A DNA stretch of 64,000 nucleotides from Gaeumannomyces sp. JS-464 (lineage: Eukaryota; Ascomycota; Sordariomycetes; Magnaporthales; Magnaporthaceae). Under the pieces are notes generated by a model. It worked only from the letters and a program-made list of their open reading frames with translations, did no database searches and was not told the origin of the DNA. The translations under genes were made by a program, and so were the position numbers. Positions within the stretch are counted from its first letter, which is position 1; each line of letters begins with the position of its first letter. Positions 59,982 through 64,000 of the stretch are shown one piece after another. Location: the NCBI GenBank assembly GCA_002197995.1, contig NGZR01000004.1, positions 4,092,001-4,156,000 of the forward strand, read 5' to 3'.

Positions 59982-61507
59982 TTTGCTGTTCTTCGATGGG
60001 CTTTCGAGGCAAGGGAGTAGGTCTTTTGGATTTGGCAAGGGGAGGAGACTTTCGGGATCTCGTACTAGGGAGAGTGGAGGCTGCCTCTAATAAGGCTGAG
60101 ATGTAGACATGGGATTGCCTGAGCGAGAGATTCGTTGAATGCTTTGCTGAGAATGTCCTAGGTACAAAGAAAGGCAGGGAAGGAAAGAGCGAAAGACTTA
60201 TTTACTCGAAGGTGTGGGACAGAGGCCGTCTAGTAACGGCGATAACCTCAGATATTCGAGCAAAGAATGAGGCCTGGCTACCGCGCCAGAGTGAAGGGGA
60301 AGACGAAGTGATGGTGATGGTGGGTTGAGGTTTTGACCCCGTTCGGGACTAGGTCTTTATATAAAAGCTGGAGCGCGCAGGAAGCCGGCCGGTAGCGTGG
60401 TAGGCCTCGGGCAGCACCCTCGGTGCCGCCGGAGATGCAGGTCACCGAGAAGCTTCACCCCACCCGGCGGCAGCATGGCAGTAGCTTGCAGGCTTGATGG
60501 GAGTACAAGAGGCCGAGGAGGCAAGCTAAAGATGCGCTGGGGCTTTTGTCTACACTCGGCCTCGGCACAGGACGGCACCACGGCACCAACGATTCACCCA
60601 TAGGTCGGTCGCATCTCAGCGGTCCGGGTGACAGCGCGGACGTTGATCGGCATTGGTGACACCGGCGAGTGGATGACCCCATCCGACGTTCGGTCTGGTG
60701 TCAGCAAAAGGATGGGAGATGAGGAGGGTGTTGAGAAGGCCCTGCAGCTGCGGCCGCGTCTTTCACGCCCGGCCGCCTACAGGCTGCACTTTGTTGTTGA
60801 GGAATATAGCTTTGACAGGCGGCAATGATTGTACAGGGGGGTATCACCACGTACGAGGTGGCTGAACCTGCCAAGGTCGCTCTGCTGACACCGGTCCCGT
60901 CACGGGACGGTCCAAAGCCCTCGGCCATCTCTAAGGTCGAGGCGTGTTTGGGGAGGTGCGGTTACACTGTGTCCTGGTCCAAGTGGGAACACCACGGCCG
61001 TCTAGCAGCGATGCATTTTCCTTGGGTGATTTGGCGGGCAACTGGATGGAGAAAAGCAGCAAGAAGCCCAGAAGCACGAAAGCAACAAGAGAGAGGACCG
61101 CTTCCGTTGCATCGGGTATGTCACGGCAGTCGGCCATGGAGGTGCATCAATGGGTGACATTGGTCGCTCCCGTGCGCTAGCTGAACCCAATCCCAGCGGT
61201 CTCGCGGAAGGTTCGCCGTCTCCGCGGTGAGTGGAATCCATCCCACCAAGTATTAGCTGCATCTGCGCTCACCTGAACAGCCGGGGTTGTAATAGGTAAC
61301 AGCCCGGGACACTAGAAAAACGAAATGTCGCCGGCGGGAGGAAGCGGGGTGCCAGGTACCTACATACCTACCTACTTCCCGCCAGGCTTGAAGCTTGTCC
61401 GAATTGAATGCTGGTACACAAACTGGATCGATCATTTCTAAACACGGACCATACATCGCCCTCGGCGTCACAGCCTCATTCACCCAACCCATCGACCAGA
61501 CACGCAG
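59982..61507. other. Intergenic region, 1.5 kb
   Basis: Between the small Cys-rich gene start and the coiled-coil gene stop, both on -. One TACCTACATACCTACC-type motif lies at 61353-61376. Open frames up to 110 codons show no features. No gene supported. Confidence 0.5.
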
Positions 61508-63026
61508 TCAGTCCCTCCGAGGACGCCACACGAATGCCTTGCACAGGACGGTCGACTCGTTCAGCCGCTCGCCGCTCCCGCTCCCCCACTTGATCAGCAT
61601 GGGCGACGCGACGAGCGCAAACGGCCCCTCGAGCTCGTCCTCCTCGCCGCTGGCGTTCATGCCCACGTCGGTCGGCCTGTTGGTCAGGTACGGGTCGTCG
61701 GCGACCTTGAGGAACCCGGCCTTTGCGAGGTCCGGGAACTCGAGCGAGTAGCCCGCCCGCTCCTGCGCCGTCAGGCTGGCCAGCTCCATGGCCGCCAGCA
61801 GCACGGGCTCAAAGGCCGGCCGCAGGATCTCCTGGATCTCGTCCGGGAACTTGTCCCGGCACCCGACGTCCTCGTGCAGCGTCGCCGCGAGCTCCATCAT
61901 GAGCTCCTGCAGCACCCGGTCCTGGTACGGCGGCTTGCCGGGCCTGCTGCCGTCCGCGGCCGCCTTGGGGTCGGCCGCCGACTTGGCTTCCGCCCTGGCG
62001 TCGGCCTTGGCCTCAAAGTCTGCTAGGCATCTGGCGGACAGCGCCCGCCACTTGGCCGCCATCTCGTTGGTCTCTGGCGAGAGGCGTTAGCAGCCGGTCT
62101 TCATTAACTCCCATGCTGTGTGATACGCAAGAAACCAGATACTCACTGTGATCCACAAACATGCGATGGTAGGACCGGTCCAAATCCGCAGCGGTCGACG
62201 AGCCGAAGACGGCAAACGGCGTGAGCACGGTGAACAGCTTCTGCCGCAGCACGTTCCACACCATGGCCCGCAGCATCAGCGCCAGCACCTCGGGCGTGCG
62301 CTCCGCGACCTTGGGCACCCTCGTGTCGGCACAGCAGTCCGGCACGGCGCGCTCGCGCCAAGGCACGGTAGCGGCACCCGCGGCCTCGACGAACCGGACC
62401 AGCGAGACGGCGTCCTTGCGGCCCTTGCGGACTAGCGCGTTGATGGTGCGGTTGACCTTGACGAAGGCGCCGACCACGGTCGCGTCAAAGGTCGGCTCGT
62501 GCCGGTCCACGTTTGCCAGGGCCTCCTGCTGGAGGGTCGTGAGGAGCTCGGTCTGCTTGGCCAGCTCCTTGTCCGCGACTGTCCAGGCTGCGCGGACGAC
62601 TGAGTAGTCCTGGCTGTATTTGAGGAGCTCAGAATCACGCTCCCGGAGGAGTGCTTCCGTCTCCCGCAGGGCTGCTTCCTTCTCCCGTAGGGCTGCGTCC
62701 TTGTCCCGGATAACGTTTAGCAGCGTGTCGTTGAGGCTCCGCAGCTCCTCTATCTTGTCGCTTGTGGAGGCTGCCGGCCTGGAACTGGACACGGGCGCCG
62801 GTATGTTTGGGGGCTCGGCCCCGCAGTCGCGGTTGGGGCAGCCGGGAACGGGATTGTTGTCTCTCATGGTGTTCTGCTCGTCGCCTTCGTCGTCGTTGAT
62901 GCTCGGGGAGGAGGTAAAGCGGTATGAAACGAGAGCGGCTACAGATTCGAAGATGGCATCCATGCCTTGCTTGTAGCAGGCGAGGGAAGCTGCGGGATCA
63001 GGGACAGCGCCCGTTTGCCAGAGCAT
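61508..63026 (-). CDS. Uncharacterised coiled-coil protein
   Basis: Exons 62147-63026 and 61508-62073 (gtgagt donor, cag acceptor) give 481 residues; frame intact. I do not recognise the family. Residues about 90-165 are a strong heptad-type coiled coil (KIEELRSLNDTLLNVIRDKDAALREKEAALRETEALLRERDSELLKY). A predicted helical domain follows (VVGAFVKVNRTINALVRKGRKDAVSLVRFVEAAG, EVLALMLRAMVWNVLRQKLFTVLTPFAVFG). The second exon holds an Ala/Lys/Asp linker and a C-terminal helical domain (DRVLQELMMELAATLHEDVGC, AFEPVLLAAMELASLTAQERAGYSLEFPDL). The start MLWQTGAVPDPAAS is the first ATG. It is divergent from the Hsp70-like gene, with 442 bases between the starts, so the two may be co-regulated. Confidence 0.78.
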
Positions 63027-63468
63027 TCATCAATGCATCAAAGGGTCCCAAAGCGGTGGGAGGGGTCGGCTCTACGGGCTGATCGGGCGCGCGGGGAGGG
63101 AGGCCGCCGCTTGGGGCCACTGTAGCCGGGCGAAGCTGAAAGTCCTTATCAAAGGATTGCCGCCGTGGCGCCCCTAACTGGGCTAGCTGATCAGACTACT
63201 GATGCACAGCGTCGGGAGCTGAAGCAGCTTTTGCGAATGGTATGAAGACCATGTAACGGTACCAACCTCAGCCTGACCACCCCTGATTGGGTCCTGAAGC
63301 TCATCGACGGAGGCCCCTCCTTCTTTTGCTGTCGAGCCCCTCTAGCTCGAAAGCCAACGACACTTTCAAAACTCCCAATACCCAGGCGTTTGTTAATTCC
63401 TCAACCAGTTCCATCACCAACCGAAATCCTTCAGCGTCGACAACATTCCTACCTACCATCGACTCATC
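63027..63468. promoter_or_regulatory. Bidirectional promoter between the coiled-coil and Hsp70-like genes
   Basis: 442 bases between two divergent starts; presumably contains both promoters. No clear TATA box or heat-shock element was identified by eye. Confidence 0.5.
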
Positions 63469-64000
63469 ATGGCGCAACCTAGGCTCGTTATCGGTCTCGA
63501 CTTCGGAACGACCTACACGTAGGTGACGCTCAACTAGGGCAAATTTTCTCCTCCAAGCTTGTTGGGTGACGCTGGGCTGACTGAGGCGGTTTGCTACTCT
63601 GCAGGGGTGTGGCATATTGCGACAAGGAAAATGCACCCACGGACCAGATCGCCGTCGTCAATGAGTGGCCCGGCGTCGGGGCCGTCGGCAACAAGGAGAA
63701 GGCGCCGTCTCGCATTGCATACGTGCCCCCACCAGCCGGCCAGACGACCGGCGGCACAATCGTCTGGGGAGACTTGATCAAACCTCGGATCAAGGCTCCT
63801 GTGCACGCGTGCATGAAGCTGCGTCTGGACGACAAACAGTCCGGCTCACGGCAGCTCGCGCTCCTCATGCGGATCCTGACGTCTGACATGGGCGGCCTGG
63901 ACATAAGCGACATCGACGAGGCCCTCGCCGGCAACGGCGGCGCGCCCCCTGCGTATCCGGGCAAGGATGTTGTCGAGATCGTGGCCGACTACCTGAGCCT
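63469..64000 (+). CDS. Hsp70-like (HSPA12-type) ATPase, 3' partial
   Basis: Exon 1, 63469-63518 (MAQPRLVIGLDFGTTYT); intron 63519-63604; exon 2 from 63605 runs off the window. The start carries the actin/Hsp70 phosphate-1 loop (GLDFGTTYTGVAY). The next segment (APSRIAYVPPPAGQTTGGTIVWGDLIKPRIKAPVHACMKLRLDD) is typical of the divergent Hsp70-like proteins amplified in filamentous fungi rather than the canonical chaperone. Those proteins keep the ATPase fold but lack a standard substrate domain. Visible length is about 150 residues of an expected 550-650. Confidence 0.85.

Noticed and set aside
1..64000. tRNA genes, transposons, CRISPR arrays, bacterial operators
   Set aside because: Scanned by eye on both strands: no tRNA box pair, LTR, terminal inverted repeat with transposase, or spaced repeat array could be supported.

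Overview
The window reads as nuclear DNA of a GC-rich filamentous ascomycete (Pezizomycotina, most likely a Sordariomycete). The reasons are genes broken by short GT-AG introns of about 50-200 bases, conserved fungal proteins (COP9 subunit 7, Rax1, Rmd1, Mam3, a GH18/CBM18 chitinase, a HeLo-like/NACHT NLR, an HSPA12-type Hsp70), 0.3-3 kb intergenic spacers with pyrimidine-rich leaders, and no bacterial operon structure. I found no transposon, rRNA, tRNA, CRISPR array or secondary-metabolite cluster.

Layout from left to right. 1-1157 is the 3' part of a glutathione-dependent formaldehyde-activating-type (GFA) gene. 1348-2507(-) is a DUF1295 membrane protein and 5610-7102(+) an Ala/Pro/Lys-rich secreted protein. 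8004-9246(-) is RPP1, with a 59-base G tract next to its start codon. 10215-10634(+) is a zinc-ribbon protein, 11242-13462(-) RMD1 and 14527-18139(-) the copper ATPase CCC2. 20705-21666(+) is CSN7, 22492-23725(-) RAX1, 24696-25338(+) RPL31 and 25942-26692(-) the UBE2C-type E2 UBC11. 28027-29788(+) is CHK1 and 30359-32576(+) HTS1. 34181-35531(-) is a SprT-like metalloprotease-fold protein and 38775-40936(-) an F-box protein. 43434-46800(+) is a large Ser/Pro-rich protein with a two-helix membrane tail. 48146-50124(+) is a chitinase, 50881-53418(-) a MAM3-like CBS/DUF21 protein and 55183-57960(+) an NLR with an in-frame stop. 59757-59981(-) is a small Cys-rich protein and 61508-63026(-) a coiled-coil protein, divergent from an Hsp70-like gene (63469 to the right edge).

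Most genes are unrelated housekeeping functions: tRNA charging and processing, ribosome, ubiquitin/COP9 and APC/C, DNA-damage checkpoint, copper and magnesium handling, polarity. The accessory part is the right third: chitinase, NLR, small Cys-rich protein and the Hsp70-like pair.

A window-wide pattern matters for anyone using these coordinates. About ten genes have reading frames broken by one base, and at nearly every break a one-base change in the length of a short G or C run restores a frame that fits the conserved protein and all splice phases. I read these as homopolymer-length errors in the assembly rather than pseudogenes. The NLR stop codon is different: it is a substitution-type lesion that this error mode cannot explain.
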